Virus record (IMG/VR): IMGVR_UViG_3300047480_000319
Span: 1 to 53,328 of that record
Direction: 5' to 3' (one strand)
Length of the DNA stretch: 53,328 nt
Source of the DNA: a virus
A program made the position numbers and the translations under genes. Position 1 is the stretch's first letter. Every line of letters starts with the position of its first letter. Shown in pieces: positions 30,920-51,651 of the stretch. A model generated the notes under the pieces. It saw nothing but the letters and a program-made list of their open reading frames with translations. It ran no database searches and was not told the DNA's origin.

Positions 30920-30948
30920 ATATTAGTTAATGTTAATCAACTTGTCAA
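30920..30948 (-). promoter_or_regulatory. Sigma70-type promoter of the DnaE-like gene
   Basis: Minus strand TTGACA, 17 bp, TAATAT, then ATAGGC and the ATG. The -35 is in the 3' end of the preceding gene. The predicted transcription start falls on the A of the start codon. Confidence 0.6.
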
Positions 30949-31153
30949 GATCTTTATTTCTTTCATTTGCCATTCGATCGAGTTCTTTTTGTCGACGAAC
31001 AGACAATTCTTCTTTGTAAGTTTCTAAAATAACACTAATTTGACTTCGAACTTCATAATTTGAAGTCATAAAATACTTTCTTGTTAAATCGTTAACTTTA
31101 AATTCAATTTCTGAATCTTTTAACGATGACAAATTTTGAACTAATGGATGCAT
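30923..31153 (-). CDS. Small conserved hypothetical protein
   Basis: A 76-residue helical protein beginning MHPLVQNLSSLKDSEIEFKV, with KYFMTSNYEVRSQISVILET and ending NKDLDKLININ. The pattern recalls a conserved unknown of marine T4-like phages. It follows the 277-residue structural gene by 1 nt and carries the promoter of the DnaE-like gene in its last codons. Confidence 0.72.
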   Translation of the reverse strand: MHPLVQNLSSLKDSEIEFKVNDLTRKYFMTSNYEVRSQISVILETYKEELSVRRQKELDRMANERNKDLDKLININ

Positions 31154-31154
31154 A

Positions 31155-31988
31155 TTAATTCAATTCTACCCAAGTTGCAGATCCAGGAGCTCCGCTTATT
31201 GTACACAATTCTAGTTTTACCGTTGTTGTATTAAATATCATCATACCTGCAACACCGGTTAAACTTGATCTCTGTGCAGTAGTCATTGGCGGAAATCTCG
31301 GGACACCGGCAAACGAAATATTATCTGTAATTGCATCACCTAGAGTAGAAGAACCATTAACAGATAGTGATCCTGTAATTGTTCTATTGTTACTTCTTGT
31401 TGAAACATACTTTCCTAAGTATTTCATATAAACAGTTGCACCGTTATTATATGACCATGCTTCAACTATATCAACTGTTCCGGCGGAAAACGCATCAACT
31501 GTGAAAGGATTTGGAAAATTATCACTATACTTTATAGTACCTGCAGACTGTTGAAAGTTAACTTGGAATGAATTAGTACTACTGGAAAGATGAATAATTA
31601 CTTTCCCGCATGATGCAGCACCTACAGTTGAATGCCAGTCATCAAAGTTTATTGTTACGTTTCCTGTTAATAATAAAGTTCTAACTGGAAACTGAGATAC
31701 AACAAGGTCAAATGTATCGACAGCAACTGTCTCTGATTGGAAAAGAGGATTGAAGTTAGAATGTTTACCATTATTAATTGTTGAATTTTGTAAATCATTA
31801 TCGACAATTTCATTAGCATCAAGACTTGCTGTTAGTACTGAATTAGTTTGTAACTCAGTAATTTCCGACTTTGTTACTTGTAATGCAGTTTTAATAGTTT
31901 CGAAGTTATCTCGAAATCCTTGACTATCGTTATCTTGGCCTGCTACTGGATATAGTTCGTCGATGTTGGTGTAATTAATATTACTCAT
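31155..31988 (-). CDS. Tail fibre/baseplate-associated structural protein
   Basis: A 277-residue protein. The N-terminus NIDELYPVAGQDNDSQGFRD then NFETIKTAL is a module seen in marine myovirus fibre or baseplate proteins. The rest is beta-rich and Ser/Thr/Asn-rich, ending in a small domain (FPPMTTAQRSSLTG, MIFNTTTVKLELC) often found at fibre C-termini. It overlaps the 980-residue gene by 4 nt and a late box GATAAATA lies upstream. Confidence 0.72.
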   Translation of the reverse strand: MSNINYTNIDELYPVAGQDNDSQGFRDNFETIKTALQVTKSEITELQTNSVLTASLDANEIVDNDLQNSTINNGKHSNFNPLFQSETVAVDTFDLVVSQFPVRTLLLTGNVTINFDDWHSTVGAASCGKVIIHLSSSTNSFQVNFQQSAGTIKYSDNFPNPFTVDAFSAGTVDIVEAWSYNNGATVYMKYLGKYVSTRSNNRTITGSLSVNGSSTLGDAITDNISFAGVPRFPPMTTAQRSSLTGVAGMMIFNTTTVKLELCTISGAPGSATWVELN

Positions 31989-34927
31989 ATTGTTATCCTA
32001 TCGTTTCTAAATACAAGATATTTATCCTCACTAGAACCTTGTATAGCATCGATTATGTAACGATCAACTGTGTAATCTAATAATTTGAAGTCAAACTCAC
32101 TAAACTTAATGTTTAAAAGAATATCGTCACCGGTACCGACTTTACAATAACATAACGGTATGCATAAGACAAAATCTAATTCTTGTTTGCTATTTGGTTG
32201 AATACTTCTCATCCATAACGGCAAATAATTTCTTTCAGTTTGACCTATTTTAGATTTTATATTTTCTCTCCAAATGCTAACACTACTTGGATAATATGTT
32301 GTTGAATTTGTATTAGATGCTTGATAACCTGTGCTATCGACAGTCATAAAAGGATCCGGTCTGACAGAAACAGGAGCAGGATCGTTTAACAAATCAATTT
32401 GTGCTTGTTCGTCGGAGGTGAGCGGATCAGACTTTGTAAATCCTTTTTGCCAAATAACATTACTGTTATCAACAGTTATTGAAGGTTGTGACCTACTTAA
32501 ATGTTCTAATCTGGCATTAAGATGTTTTTTATTTACTTCTAACGGATCAATCATTTCGATATAAATTACTTCGTATACTTCTTGATTAGTTCCTGGTAGT
32601 TTTGCAACTGCTTTTTTTACTGAACCGAATTGGAATCGTTTCTTCTTATGATTCAGTCCTATTGCACCTACATATGCAGCGGCTTCTTTAGTTTCGATAC
32701 CGGCATAGATGAGCATAGATAAATCGGTTTGTATTCCAAAATTAGAATCATTAGGTCTATAGATACTTGTAGAATCAAAAATAGTAGAGTCATTAATAAA
32801 CTCGTTCCACAAGTCTCTTTGTTCAAACTTTAAATAAGGTTTAACTTTAATGTTACTGAAGATTAACTGATTAGGTGTCTCGACTGTAATATAAAAATCT
32901 TTCTTCGATGCGCTATAGTTGTATTGATCAAGTGCTTCTGCTGTAAAATGAAAGACACGATCGATAGTAGTATCCCCATTATCGAAAGATTGATTTGTAT
33001 AAGTTGTAGGAGTTGATACATCTGAGAATGTAATGAATCCTTCGTAAAATTCTTCCCAGTTATCTAAATTAAAAGTATCTTCCGGTAATTCTAATGTATA
33101 AGGTCTTATTCTTTTGTAGAATGTTGTGTTATATAAAACAATATCGTTAAGCGAATATCTAGTTAACGGCAACCATGTTGATTTGTATGCATATTTAAAT
33201 GAATATGTTTCCCATTTTGTAGTATTAAATGATAGTTCAGCACTTGTATATTGTGCGATTCTTTTATAGAAACTACCTTGATAAAGCACTACTGAGTTAA
33301 TAGGATAAGATCGATTAGCTCTCCATCTAGATCGGTATACAATTGAATCTCCGTACTGTTGAATCTTTCCGATAATTTCTCCGTCGATATTTAATCTTAG
33401 TCCCGGAGGTAATTTCCCAGAAGTCTTTCGATAAATGACAACAGCATCTTTGATCGAACTTGATGCATTAATCTTTAAAGTTGAAACAAAGTTAGCATTT
33501 GCAGTTCCTAAGTTTGAATCACTAGTCCAAGTTATAACACTATCAACTTCGCCGATAATCTGTACAGTGAATTTTCTAGATGATCGTGCTTCTTCATTTT
33601 TATCGCTTATACGTCTTGCTGTAATAGTAAAACTATACGTTTTTGTCACGGCAGGTTGATACGGAACTCTTCCAAACACTTCTGCATTTCCGACATCAAC
33701 TACCATTCCCGGAGGTAACTGACTTCTTGACCCAATAAGAAATCTTACTTCGTTAGGAATAGTTACATCTAAAGCCGGTTCTATTTGTAATCGAAAACTA
33801 CCGCTAGTTGCTAAAGTAGATACATTTACAATTTGATGTATAGTCGATGTAGCACCTGTTACTAGACCGGTAAAAGACATAAACTGACCGATAAGAGGAG
33901 TAGAAGATGATTTTTCAATAGTAAGATATTCGCTTCCTACTACGTTATCAGTTTCTAAATATTTTTTAGAAAGAGCAGATACATCGGCATTTACTAATTC
34001 GTCAATATATATAATGTTATCGGTATCATATGTATCAAGTTTAAATGTTAAGTAGTTATTTGCACGATAGGTTCCTAAGTTACTAGGAGTTAACCATATC
34101 GGTGCTCTCATATATGTAACGTCTGCTGTAAATAATCCAGTACCATCAGTTAAGATATTATTATCTGCACGGAAATAATCATCACCGACTACAAATATTT
34201 TAAATCTTCTTTTTACTACTGTATCACCGTCGGTTACAGAGATAATGAATTCATAGTTACGATTAAGTTTGCGAGGTGCTAAAGATTTTAGGCTAAAATC
34301 ATAAAAGACACTATCGTAGATATAAGTGTCAAAACCATTTGTTGATCTCTCGCCAAAATCAAATGCTACTCCGTCATATGGTCCAACGTCATAGAATCCA
34401 TTACCGTCGCTAGGTTTAATAGAAAATACAGGCTTTACAAATCCAACAATTCTTCCATCTTCGGTTAACATTAATCCTGGCGGCAATGCACCGTCGTCAT
34501 CTTCGATAAAGAAACTTAATTTTTGTCCTGCTGCGGTGTCAAAATCATATGCTTCGACTTGGAAATCAACATAAGTGTTATCTATCACAAACAGTTGGTC
34601 ATTTGGTCCAATTGGCAAATCACCTTCCGGGGTTAAGAATATAGGAGGATCCTCTCCTTCGATAAACATCCTTAATGTGCGATCTGATATTTCGTTGTTC
34701 TTACTTGCTCGAATACAAAATTTAAATTCAGTTACACGAGGAACTTCATAAGGAGTACCGACTATGCGATTTCCTAATAACTTTAATCCTCCGGGTAATT
34801 TTCCTGAAATAACAGAATACGAAACTCCTTGATCGTTCGAAACAGGTAAAGGAATATCAGTTCTTACTCTTTCAGGGTATGTTCCAAATGAATAGTTAGT
34901 TGATTTTGTCCATACACTTAATGTCAT
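31985..34927 (-). CDS. Large virion protein with Ig-like (He_PIG) and carbohydrate-binding-like repeats
   Basis: A 980-residue structural protein. Several He_PIG-type Ig repeats carry the LPPGL...G signature: GKLPGGLKLLGNRIVGTPYE (about 40-60), ALPPGLMLTEDGRIVGFV, QLPPGMVVDVGNAEVFGRVP and GKLPPGLRLNIDGEIIGKI. Between about 525 and 640 are two aromatic repeats of the W...Y...D.V.Y.G..Y type (YPINSVVLYQGSFYKRI; YSLNDIVLYNTTFYKRI) like chitin-binding modules. The C-terminal 250 residues are a distinct domain. Probably part of the baseplate or fibres with glycan-binding surfaces. Confidence 0.75.
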   Translation of the reverse strand: MTLSVWTKSTNYSFGTYPERVRTDIPLPVSNDQGVSYSVISGKLPGGLKLLGNRIVGTPYEVPRVTEFKFCIRASKNNEISDRTLRMFIEGEDPPIFLTPEGDLPIGPNDQLFVIDNTYVDFQVEAYDFDTAAGQKLSFFIEDDDGALPPGLMLTEDGRIVGFVKPVFSIKPSDGNGFYDVGPYDGVAFDFGERSTNGFDTYIYDSVFYDFSLKSLAPRKLNRNYEFIISVTDGDTVVKRRFKIFVVGDDYFRADNNILTDGTGLFTADVTYMRAPIWLTPSNLGTYRANNYLTFKLDTYDTDNIIYIDELVNADVSALSKKYLETDNVVGSEYLTIEKSSSTPLIGQFMSFTGLVTGATSTIHQIVNVSTLATSGSFRLQIEPALDVTIPNEVRFLIGSRSQLPPGMVVDVGNAEVFGRVPYQPAVTKTYSFTITARRISDKNEEARSSRKFTVQIIGEVDSVITWTSDSNLGTANANFVSTLKINASSSIKDAVVIYRKTSGKLPPGLRLNIDGEIIGKIQQYGDSIVYRSRWRANRSYPINSVVLYQGSFYKRIAQYTSAELSFNTTKWETYSFKYAYKSTWLPLTRYSLNDIVLYNTTFYKRIRPYTLELPEDTFNLDNWEEFYEGFITFSDVSTPTTYTNQSFDNGDTTIDRVFHFTAEALDQYNYSASKKDFYITVETPNQLIFSNIKVKPYLKFEQRDLWNEFINDSTIFDSTSIYRPNDSNFGIQTDLSMLIYAGIETKEAAAYVGAIGLNHKKKRFQFGSVKKAVAKLPGTNQEVYEVIYIEMIDPLEVNKKHLNARLEHLSRSQPSITVDNSNVIWQKGFTKSDPLTSDEQAQIDLLNDPAPVSVRPDPFMTVDSTGYQASNTNSTTYYPSSVSIWRENIKSKIGQTERNYLPLWMRSIQPNSKQELDFVLCIPLCYCKVGTGDDILLNIKFSEFDFKLLDYTVDRYIIDAIQGSSEDKYLVFRNDRITI
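32019..32026 (-). promoter_or_regulatory. Late promoter box GATAAATA
   Basis: Minus-strand GATAAATA in the last codons of the 980-residue gene, 30 nt before the 277-residue gene, which has an AGGA ribosome site. Confidence 0.45.
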
Positions 34928-34941
34928 ATTATTTCTCGATC

Positions 34942-35481
34942 TTAGAATGTTCCAAAATCAATAATGTTATTTGGAGGGTCTATAAAGCTGCCGAAGTCTA
35001 ATGTGATACCACTATTTGGAGATCCATTGCCTCCTGCAGGATCATTAAAGCTCCCAAAATCGATTGTGAATTGATTTGAAGAAATTAATAGTTCTAACAT
35101 TCCCGCAATAATTGGAACATTATATCCGTAAATAGGAGCTAACACATCACCGTTAGTAATATAATGTCCATCTAAATCTAAATTCGCACCAAGTTTAGGA
35201 GCAGGGTCACTTTCTAATTTTGCTTGAGACTTAAGATCTATCGAAGTAGAGTTAGCACTAATATCTACAGTTGAATCGCTACTAACTAATGATTTAAATT
35301 CTAAGTTACTAATATTGAGTTGTGCAAAGATACCAACCCCAGATCCAAGATTAGTTCCGTTAGCAACACTTCCGGTCATATCTGCAAAGTTTTTATTAAC
35401 TTTATCAAATGCTGTTCTTAAATCATCCCCGGTTCCGTCATTAGCATATACACCGAGATTAATTGTTCTAAATTGTGGCAT
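34942..35481 (-). CDS. Fibre-type structural protein with NDGTGD docking module
   Basis: A 179-residue protein. RTINLGVYANDGTGDDLRTA then FDKVNKNFADM is the N-terminal module shared with the proteins at 39903-40391 and 40391-51277. The C-terminus holds three short repeats IDFGSFNDP, LDFGSFIDP, IDFGTF. The middle is Ser/Asp-rich beta structure. AAGGAG precedes the ATG. It is likely an attachment or adaptor protein of the tail. Confidence 0.72.
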   Translation of the reverse strand: MPQFRTINLGVYANDGTGDDLRTAFDKVNKNFADMTGSVANGTNLGSGVGIFAQLNISNLEFKSLVSSDSTVDISANSTSIDLKSQAKLESDPAPKLGANLDLDGHYITNGDVLAPIYGYNVPIIAGMLELLISSNQFTIDFGSFNDPAGGNGSPNSGITLDFGSFIDPPNNIIDFGTF

Positions 35482-35490
35482 TTTAACTCC

Positions 35491-36231
35491 TTATTGTATA
35501 TTTAACCTTTTTATAATCCAACCGCTCATATCGAATTCCCACCATTTTCTACCAAGATACGGATTAGATGGTTCAGCATGATGGTTATTGTGCCATCCTT
35601 CGCCCCACATTAGATAACCTAAAATAATATTATTTTTGCTAAAATCGGTAGTTTCGTAGTTTCTATATCCCCAAGTATGACCTATTATATTTACAGAACC
35701 GCCTATTAGTAATACTAATGCCGCAGGTGCTAGATATAGAGATACTGCTATCATAGGACTTATTAATAATAAAATAGTTAATAATATAAAATGTAGTTTA
35801 AAATAATGTCTGTGTAAAAATACATGTAACGAATCACGCCACAAATGTGGTACTCTTCGTATATTAGTTTCTGCAAACATTCCTCCTAGGTAAGAAATTA
35901 ATAAATTTTGTTTAGGATCGTGCGGGTCAGACTTTTGATCGGTAAATCGATGATGATCGTGATGCAAAGACACCCAAGCAATACTGCTACCGATCATAGA
36001 TAACGTTCCTGCTAATGTTCCAAAAATATGAAACCATCGAGGGCTAGACCAAGATCGATGCGATAAAAGTCTATGGAAAGTTATATTTGCTCCTAAACAA
36101 CTGAATATAAAAAATATTAAAAAGGCTAATATCCAGTTTACTAACGTACCGTAAACGATTAAGAATATTAGCCCTAAATAAGCTAGCAGATGTAAAAATA
36201 ATAATAGATAAGCATCGCGATGATTTTTCAT
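35491..36231 (-). CDS. Fatty acid (acyl-CoA delta-9 type) desaturase
   Basis: A 246-residue integral membrane di-iron desaturase. All three histidine boxes are present: HRLLSH (53-58), HHDHH (90-94) and HNNHH (214-218) in GEGWHNNHH. Four to five hydrophobic segments surround them (about 8-30, 33-50, 66-88, 147-180). It would insert a double bond in host fatty acids, changing membrane fluidity. It is an auxiliary metabolic gene placed among fibre genes, with its own sigma70-like promoter and no ribosome site. Desaturases are known from some cyanophages. Confidence 0.92.
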   Translation of the reverse strand: MKNHRDAYLLLFLHLLAYLGLIFLIVYGTLVNWILAFLIFFIFSCLGANITFHRLLSHRSWSSPRWFHIFGTLAGTLSMIGSSIAWVSLHHDHHRFTDQKSDPHDPKQNLLISYLGGMFAETNIRRVPHLWRDSLHVFLHRHYFKLHFILLTILLLISPMIAVSLYLAPAALVLLIGGSVNIIGHTWGYRNYETTDFSKNNIILGYLMWGEGWHNNHHAEPSNPYLGRKWWEFDMSGWIIKRLNIQ

Positions 36232-36252
36232 TTTAGATTAAAAAAGGTACTA

Positions 36253-36282
36253 ATTCTATCATCATAATCTGCAAAATATCAA
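36253..36282 (-). promoter_or_regulatory. Putative sigma70-type promoter of the desaturase
   Basis: Minus strand TTGATA, 18 bp, TAGAAT, about 22 nt before the desaturase ATG. Each hexamer has five of six matches. It suggests expression independent of the late fibre genes on either side. Confidence 0.55.
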
Positions 36283-36294
36283 GTTATTTCTATA

Positions 36295-39200
36295 TTAGTC
36301 CCAACCTGAGTTACTTTGCCAATGACCGTCTGTAAAGATCAGTGTACACATACCGCCGTTGCTAGCAGCATTATAATCTAAAAACGGATATAATGCAGTA
36401 TCGGTATATGTACCACCGTTAATTCTAGCATTAGACACTATAACGGTGACGGCAGACATAGTTGTTCCTGTCTGTGCTACTAGATACATGATTTGTCCTT
36501 CGACCCCATTAGCTAAGGTATAACTACCATCTTCTAGTTTGTTAACAGATTTTGTGATATCTATTTCTGTTGAATCATTAACAGATGCAACTTGAACATT
36601 TGATGTATTACCAGGTGTTCCACCTAACTCGCCGGCATCTAACTGAACAATAACAGTATTAACAGCAATAGGTCCACTATTAGCAGTGATTGTATAAATA
36701 GGCATACCGCTAGTTACTTGTACAGTAAATGTAATACCATTATAGGTAAACGGACCGTAACTACCGTCCGTTAATGAAACAGGCCATGTTGAATCTGATA
36801 AAGTTAAAGGAATACCAAGTCCTGCTGTAAAATCTTTAGTAGCTGTACTGTTAACTAACACACCCGGTAATCCGATACTACCGGTGGAACTAAATGTCCA
36901 AACATTGCCACCGTTAGCTGTGTTGATAGTTATATCTCCACCGCTTTCTGTATATAATGCAAGGGCTCCGCCGTTGTTAGCGGTAATTGTTACATTTCCA
37001 CCGACACCGTTAGTTGAACTGCCGCTTTCAATGTTAATATATCCGCCTGTGCCGTCCACAGTATTACCTGCCTGGAAGTTTAAGTAACCCCCGGATCCTG
37101 TACCATATGCTCTACCGGCACGAATCTTGATGTCACCACCACTACCATTAACATCTCCGCCTGGGCCTGCCCATAAGTAAACATCTCCACCTTCACCGCC
37201 TGTGCCGGCAAGTCCCGGAGCACCTTGTATAATAATACGTTCAGCATTAGAGTTGGTTTCTGTGCTAGGAGGTCCAAAAATAATTGCCTGCTGTGTTGGA
37301 TCAGAAAATTTAATAGTCTGTCCAATGCCACTAGGAGTAGCATTGTCGCTGATAGGTACAGTTAATGTTGGGAAGGTAGTTTCGCCATTATTTTTAAATG
37401 TCCAAACATGAGTACTAGTTCCGATGCTGATAGGACCTTCCTTAGTAAGTTTTAGATATTTGTTATCGTCACCAAAATATTGATCAAACAAAGTATCGTC
37501 ACTAGTATCTAAATGTAAATGAGTAGGATTATCGCCACCGCGGAATCTCCAATATTGATTGTTTGCAAACAGATCTGGGCCCGGTGCAATATATAAACCG
37601 CCAAGACCGCTGTCGTCGCCGGTGCCTATTAGTGTCACATCGTCAACTGTAATATTCCCTAAACCTATACCTTGTCTATATCTTGTGCCAATTAAGAAGT
37701 TACTGCTTTCTGGCGTAACAGATACGCTAGTAACTAATACTGTTTGAGAAGAATCAGTTTTATTAGCAGATGAGACTGTGATATCGCTAGCAGTGCCGTT
37801 TAATATTCCGCTAAAACTAGAACCTTTAAAATCCCAATTGCCTACAGAGAAAAGAGAACCACTACTAGAAACTTGGGCCACCACTGCATATGGCTGTGTG
37901 CCAGGATCACCAAATGTGCCAGACACGACTAAGTATCCGGTTCTAACAGCAAGATTACTGCCTCCTCGACCGCTAAACCAAGCAGTACCACCAAACGACC
38001 ATGTTGTGGTGTTATCCAGCAATCGCTGCCATACTACTAGTCCGCTAGTATCATATTTGGCTAACACTAGACTATAATCTGATGTTGCATTAGTTCCTGT
38101 TACTGCACTAAGGTATACGCAATCATCCGGACCTACAACGATGCTAGTAGCAAAATCGTCACAATCGCCTACCACTCTACGTGTCCACTGTTTAGCACCA
38201 TTGCTATCTAATTTAAATATAGCCATAGCACTAGTAGTTCCGCCATTATAATCTCTTTGATAACTACCGCAAACATAAATGTTACCGAGACTGTCGATGT
38301 CTGCATCTGCGCCTTTACAATCGTAGCCACTATCAAACTGTATAGCTTTTTGCCACTGTATTGATCCGTCACTGCCATACTTAACTACTAGCATTTGATC
38401 ATAGATGTCACCTAATGTAACAGTTGCTACTTTAACTGACAAATTGTCTACGCCACTAGCACCTCCTAGTGTTGATCCATCTATTTGACCTATTGTATCA
38501 TTTTGTGACCAGTTACCTCGAGTATCGCTTATCACAGTAAAACTAGGAACACCGTCTGTAAAAGAAACATCGAATGTTACACCATCTATGAACACCCCCG
38601 TATAAGTACCGGACCAGTTAACATTACTGACAGGATCACTAGTTAGAGTAGCTACAGTATTGATCAACCCAATATTATCCATGAATCCAACAGCGACAAT
38701 TTCACCGTTAGGACCGACAGCCATACCTAAGGCCTGCTCGTCATTCTGTCCGTTGAGTTTTCTACTCCATATCACAGTACCGTCTGTAGCGTCGACTTTA
38801 GTAGTAGTAATCCAACCATCACCGTCGTCAACATAACCGACCATTACAGGATTACCGTCGCTAGCTATATCAACTACAGCACTATTGCTTGCGAAATTAA
38901 AATCGTAATATTTCATCCATATTAAATTACCATTAACTGAATTTAATTTTGTTAAAGTTGATGTTTGATACGACTCGGGTGAACCTGTACCTTCAGATTC
39001 TCCTGCTATATAGACATAACCGTTGACATTATCAATAGCAAGTCCCCATCCGTCTGTGTATTGTGATTCTTGAAATCTCACAGACCAAAGTTTAGTACCA
39101 GCAGAATCAAACTTCGCCACACTAAAATAATTGGCCGGATTTATTGGATCAATATGCGAAAACAATGCAACTATGTTTCCGTCTGCATCATATTCTACGC

Positions 39201-39888
39201 TAGATGCTGCTTGAGGAATATCTGTTGGATCATTATCTGTGATAAATGTCTGTACCCAAATGTTATTATCTACGCTGTTAGTTCCAGGATTGGCTGCATA
39301 AGTAAATTCACCGCTAGTCGGATTGTAGTATGCAATATAATCGTCAAATTGTTCTTCGCGAACAGGTTTGACAAAGAATCCTGCTTCGTCTGGATCTAAA
39401 TTTTGCCCTGTAGCATTTAGTGTGATACTGTTAGCAGGAGCAGAGGTATATGCTGCTCTATGTCCAATAGCAATCGCATCGGCACCTATGCCATCATCGT
39501 CGCCCCAGCCTGCTTGGTAGCCTATGGCAATACTATTAGCACCTTGGTCCCAACCTACGTCATCATTACCGATAGCAATGGCGTTGTCACCGTGCGAGCC
39601 TTCTCCATCTACCCCTGTTCCGATACCCAGAGCAGGACCGTAGTTATCGCCTTGACCTTCAACACTTGGAGTTTTTTTGAAAACTACTATCTGAACTTTT
39701 TGTTCTTCACTTTCTGTATTCAAAGTTAAAATGAATTCTTCAAATCCTACACTAGGATTTACTGGGGTTGATGTTGATACTCCATCTAACCCTGATCCGC
39801 CGAGTAACGAATCGCCGTTTTCGTCTACAATATCATCTCCTGTTAGAATTTTAATACCGTCTTGAGTTTCAAATGGTTTGTTTGCCAT
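36295..39888 (-). CDS. Tail fibre with YadA-like head repeats and beta-propeller-like domain
   Basis: A 1,197-residue fibre protein. After an N-terminal segment, residues about 100-145 hold repeats NAIAIGNDD, NSIAIGYQAG and DAIAIGHRA, the trimeric autotransporter (YadA/Hia) head motif. About 210-680 contain propeller-like repeats with YDADGNIVALFS, NVNGYVYIAGES and DSLGNIYVCGSYQRD, as in SBBP proteins. The rest includes Gly-rich beta-helix-like repeats (GSGGDIKIRAGRAYGTGSGG). It probably forms a trimeric receptor-binding fibre. No catalytic site is seen. Confidence 0.78.
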   Translation of the reverse strand: MANKPFETQDGIKILTGDDIVDENGDSLLGGSGLDGVSTSTPVNPSVGFEEFILTLNTESEEQKVQIVVFKKTPSVEGQGDNYGPALGIGTGVDGEGSHGDNAIAIGNDDVGWDQGANSIAIGYQAGWGDDDGIGADAIAIGHRAAYTSAPANSITLNATGQNLDPDEAGFFVKPVREEQFDDYIAYYNPTSGEFTYAANPGTNSVDNNIWVQTFITDNDPTDIPQAASSVEYDADGNIVALFSHIDPINPANYFSVAKFDSAGTKLWSVRFQESQYTDGWGLAIDNVNGYVYIAGESEGTGSPESYQTSTLTKLNSVNGNLIWMKYYDFNFASNSAVVDIASDGNPVMVGYVDDGDGWITTTKVDATDGTVIWSRKLNGQNDEQALGMAVGPNGEIVAVGFMDNIGLINTVATLTSDPVSNVNWSGTYTGVFIDGVTFDVSFTDGVPSFTVISDTRGNWSQNDTIGQIDGSTLGGASGVDNLSVKVATVTLGDIYDQMLVVKYGSDGSIQWQKAIQFDSGYDCKGADADIDSLGNIYVCGSYQRDYNGGTTSAMAIFKLDSNGAKQWTRRVVGDCDDFATSIVVGPDDCVYLSAVTGTNATSDYSLVLAKYDTSGLVVWQRLLDNTTTWSFGGTAWFSGRGGSNLAVRTGYLVVSGTFGDPGTQPYAVVAQVSSSGSLFSVGNWDFKGSSFSGILNGTASDITVSSANKTDSSQTVLVTSVSVTPESSNFLIGTRYRQGIGLGNITVDDVTLIGTGDDSGLGGLYIAPGPDLFANNQYWRFRGGDNPTHLHLDTSDDTLFDQYFGDDNKYLKLTKEGPISIGTSTHVWTFKNNGETTFPTLTVPISDNATPSGIGQTIKFSDPTQQAIIFGPPSTETNSNAERIIIQGAPGLAGTGGEGGDVYLWAGPGGDVNGSGGDIKIRAGRAYGTGSGGYLNFQAGNTVDGTGGYINIESGSSTNGVGGNVTITANNGGALALYTESGGDITINTANGGNVWTFSSTGSIGLPGVLVNSTATKDFTAGLGIPLTLSDSTWPVSLTDGSYGPFTYNGITFTVQVTSGMPIYTITANSGPIAVNTVIVQLDAGELGGTPGNTSNVQVASVNDSTEIDITKSVNKLEDGSYTLANGVEGQIMYLVAQTGTTMSAVTVIVSNARINGGTYTDTALYPFLDYNAASNGGMCTLIFTDGHWQSNSGWD

Positions 39889-39902
39889 GTTAATTCTTCC
39901 TA

Positions 39903-40390
39903 TTAATCTCTTGTACTTATCTCAATCGAATGTATACGTAAACTGACGCTAGAATTGCAAGCAGCAGTTTTTGTTCCAATAATTTCGATTAAGTTAGTAG
40001 TAATATTTCTTTGTGCTGTAAAAGTGACTAGTGGTTGTGTACTAGTATAAACATTTCCGTATACGGTCATTGCAGGAGCTCCAGATCCGAGTCCGCCTCG
40101 ACATGCAAGTATTGCTTCGCATGACTGACTATGCCATCCGGAACTATCTGCTACTTCAGATGCTTCTGCTTGAATTACCAATTTAGCACTGCTAATGTTT
40201 ATTGCCGAGCTAGTCCAAACTACATTAGATGAGCTTACTATATCACCGGTTTGTATTAGTGCAGGTACATTTAATCCTGTAGAGGAATATAGTTCGGTAA
40301 AGTTTTGATTAACTTTATCAAACGCAGTTCGGATTAAATCTCCACTTCGATCATTTGGATTTAATCCGATATTAATAAGTTGTTGCGACA

Positions 40391-40391
<1 letters not shown>
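39903..40391 (-). CDS. Small fibre-type structural protein
   Basis: A 162-residue protein with the shared N-terminal module MSQQLINIGLNPNDRSGDLI then RTAFDKVNQNF (about 1-36) and a beta-rich C-terminal domain (about 60-160) with two cysteine pairs. The start overlaps the stop of the giant fibre gene as TAATG, so the two are translated together. It may cap or attach the giant fibre. Confidence 0.7.
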
Positions 40392-51280
<10,889 letters not shown>

Positions 51281-51322
51281 TTATTAAACTCCAAAAATTT
51301 AACCATAATTAGTTGTATAGGG

Positions 51323-51330
51323 TATTTATC
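51323..51330 (-). promoter_or_regulatory. Late promoter box GATAAATA
   Basis: Minus-strand GATAAATA about 45 nt before the giant fibre gene, in the divergent gap 51278-51363. The leader contains TTTGGAG. Confidence 0.6.
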
Positions 51331-51363
51331 AGAAAATTTTTATAATCTTAACGTAAATAAATT

Positions 51364-51651
51364 ATGATAATTAGAACAGAGTATCTCAAGAAAGAATATC
51401 AAAGACCTAGTAAGTTAGGAAAGACGCATTCTTACTACCGTCATCAAACAATTTTAATCATTCGATGCGACAAATGCGGAATAGAATTTAAACGAGAAAG
51501 AGGATCAATGAATCCAAAAAGAATAAACAACAATGTTTATCATGTATGCAATTGTTGCGATTCAAAAAGATTTGCACAAGAGAAGGGAGTTGAACGCAGA
51601 CATATTTGGGACATGCCAGTTTCGAGCCTTAAAACACTAGACCAACTATAA
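51364..51651 (+). CDS. Small zinc-ribbon protein
   Basis: A 95-residue basic protein with two cysteine pairs, CDKC (C35, C38) and CNCC (C62, C65), flanked by Arg/Lys-rich segments, which should bind one zinc ion. The basic N-terminus YLKKEYQRPSKLGKTHSYYR suggests nucleic acid binding. It is transcribed away from the giant fibre gene. The start ATG at 51364 has no strong ribosome site. A regulatory or recombination role is possible; no specific family is recognised. Confidence 0.72.
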   Translation: MIIRTEYLKKEYQRPSKLGKTHSYYRHQTILIIRCDKCGIEFKRERGSMNPKRINNNVYHVCNCCDSKRFAQEKGVERRHIWDMPVSSLKTLDQL

